From NCBI GenBank assembly GCA_007134625.1, contig SLKL01000383.1, forward strand, positions 1 through 5,712: DNA of 5,712 nucleotides, written 5' to 3'. The translations under genes were made by a program, and so were the position numbers. The notes below the pieces were generated by a model that did not search any database, was not told the origin of the DNA, and saw only the letters and a program-made list of their open reading frames with translations. Source of the stretch: Saprospiraceae bacterium (lineage in GTDB: Bacteria; Bacteroidota; Bacteroidia; Chitinophagales; Saprospiraceae). Below are positions 4,754 through 5,712 of the stretch, piece by piece; positions within the stretch are counted from its first letter, which is position 1, and each line of letters starts with the position of its first letter.

Positions 4754-5712
4754 ATGACTAAAATAAAAATATATCCAACGGAGAATTCCCGTTTGAGTAC
4801 TGTAGATTTTAACAATATTCCATTTGGTCGGGTATTTTCGGACCATATGTTCTCTGCTGATTATGCTGATGGAGAGTGGAAAGATTTCAAAATCATTCCC
4901 TTTGGAGAATTAAATATTCATCCCGCCATGATGGCTCTCCATTATGGTCAATCCATTTTTGAAGGAATGAAAGCGACTGTTGACCAAGAGGGTAATCCTC
5001 TTCTTTTCAGACCCGAAAAACACGTGGATAGACTGAATGCTTCAGCGAGGCGAATGTGTATGCCGGAGTTGCCGGGAGAAGTCTTTTTGGAGGCCATTCA
5101 TCAGTTAGTTGATTTGGATCGAAAATGGATACCCCCGCATGAAGGAAGTGCACTATACCTAAGACCCTTTATGTTTGCGACGGATAAATTTATCGGAGTT
5201 ACTGCATCTCAGACTTATAAGTTTTTGATTATAACCCTGCCGGTTGGACCATATTACAGTAAGCCGGTTAGCTTAAAGGTGGAACGAAAATACGTTAGAG
5301 CCGTAAACGGTGGAGTAGGAGAGGCCAAAACCTGCGGAAATTATGCTGCATCATTACTCCCTGCAAAACTGGCCAAGGAAGAGGGCTTCGATCAGGTGAT
5401 GTGGATGGATGCCCACGAATTCAAATACATACAGGAAGTGGGTACGATGAATCTGTTTTTTGTTTTTAAAGACAAAATCGTCACCCCCGCTACTGATGGT
5501 TCAATCTTAAAGGGAATCACCCGTATGACCATATTGGACTATTTGAAAGCTGAGGGCTATTCAGTGGAAGAAAGACCACTAACTATTGAAGAAGTAAAAG
5601 ATGCCTACAGAAAAGGGGAGTTGATCGAAGCTTTTGGAAGTGGTACAGCAGCAGTAATTGCGACCATTGACAGGATTAACGATACTGACATTGATATGCG
5701 GTTTGATGAATC
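4754..5712 (+). CDS. ilvE: Branched-chain amino acid aminotransferase (3' end outside window)
   Basis: The first 319 residues of a cytoplasmic, PLP-dependent fold-type IV aminotransferase. It interconverts valine, leucine and isoleucine with their 2-oxo acids using glutamate/2-oxoglutarate. Visible motifs: HYGQSIFEGMKA (63-74), FRPEKHVDRLNASARRM (85-101), LYLRPFMFA (134-142), GGVGEAKTCGNYAAS (186-200) with probable PLP lysine K192, QEVGTMNLFF (227-236) with E228, DGSILKGITR (248-257) and EAFGSGTAAVI (292-302). The long N-terminal region before HYGQS and the EVGTMN motif indicate the longer BCAT form (about 350 aa), also seen in eukaryotes, rather than the shorter E. coli IlvE type. About 35 residues are probably missing at the end. 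The ATG at 4754 follows AAATTAAAG. The gene diverges from the rdgB operon. No leader-peptide attenuator or T-box is visible in the 109-base spacer. Confidence 0.95.
   Translation, partial: MTKIKIYPTENSRLSTVDFNNIPFGRVFSDHMFSADYADGEWKDFKIIPFGELNIHPAMMALHYGQSIFEGMKATVDQEGNPLLFRPEKHVDRLNASARRMCMPELPGEVFLEAIHQLVDLDRKWIPPHEGSALYLRPFMFATDKFIGVTASQTYKFLIITLPVGPYYSKPVSLKVERKYVRAVNGGVGEAKTCGNYAASLLPAKLAKEEGFDQVMWMDAHEFKYIQEVGTMNLFFVFKDKIVTPATDGSILKGITRMTILDYLKAEGYSVEERPLTIEEVKDAYRKGELIEAFGSGTAAVIATIDRINDTDIDMRFDE

Overview
The window looks like a chromosomal segment from a member of the Bacteroidota. The evidence is a CcoI/FixI-type copper ATPase with the N-terminal cysteine cluster domain, a long-form branched-chain aminotransferase, TAnnTTTG-like -7 promoter boxes, weak A-rich ribosome binding sites, and moderate-to-low GC with AT-rich spacers. 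I cannot place it below phylum; a marine or freshwater Cytophagales- or Flavobacteriia-like organism would fit.

Layout. Positions 1-528 (+) hold the C-terminal end of a SulP-family anion transporter with its STAS domain. A 111-base spacer follows with two tandem FNR-type boxes set 22 bp apart. Next is ccoI at 640-3084 (+), a copper-exporting P1B ATPase for cbb3 oxidase assembly. Positions 3085-3603 have no gene but are highly structured: a 164-bp MITE-like element (3124-3287) has 11-bp imperfect terminal inverted repeats and an 8-bp target duplication, and contains several hairpins. Two blocks of degenerate heptamer repeats follow (3349-3432 and 3468-3572). On the minus strand, a 144-aa protein of unknown function (4644-4210) and rdgB (4206-3604) form a tight two-gene operon. 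A 109-base spacer with overlapping divergent promoter candidates separates this operon from ilvE (4754 to beyond the window end, +).

How the genes relate. ccoI is probably an oxygen-responsive gene, given the FNR-type sites. It converges on the rdgB operon, and the structured repeats lie between the two 3' ends. RdgB cleans non-canonical purines from the nucleotide pool, and its small partner may be a UDG-fold/HolD-like protein, a weak inference. IlvE performs the last step of valine, leucine and isoleucine synthesis and is transcribed away from the rdgB operon. I saw no intact transposase, CRISPR array, tRNA or rRNA. The most interesting content is non-coding: the MITE-like element, the heptamer arrays and the paired FNR-type boxes.
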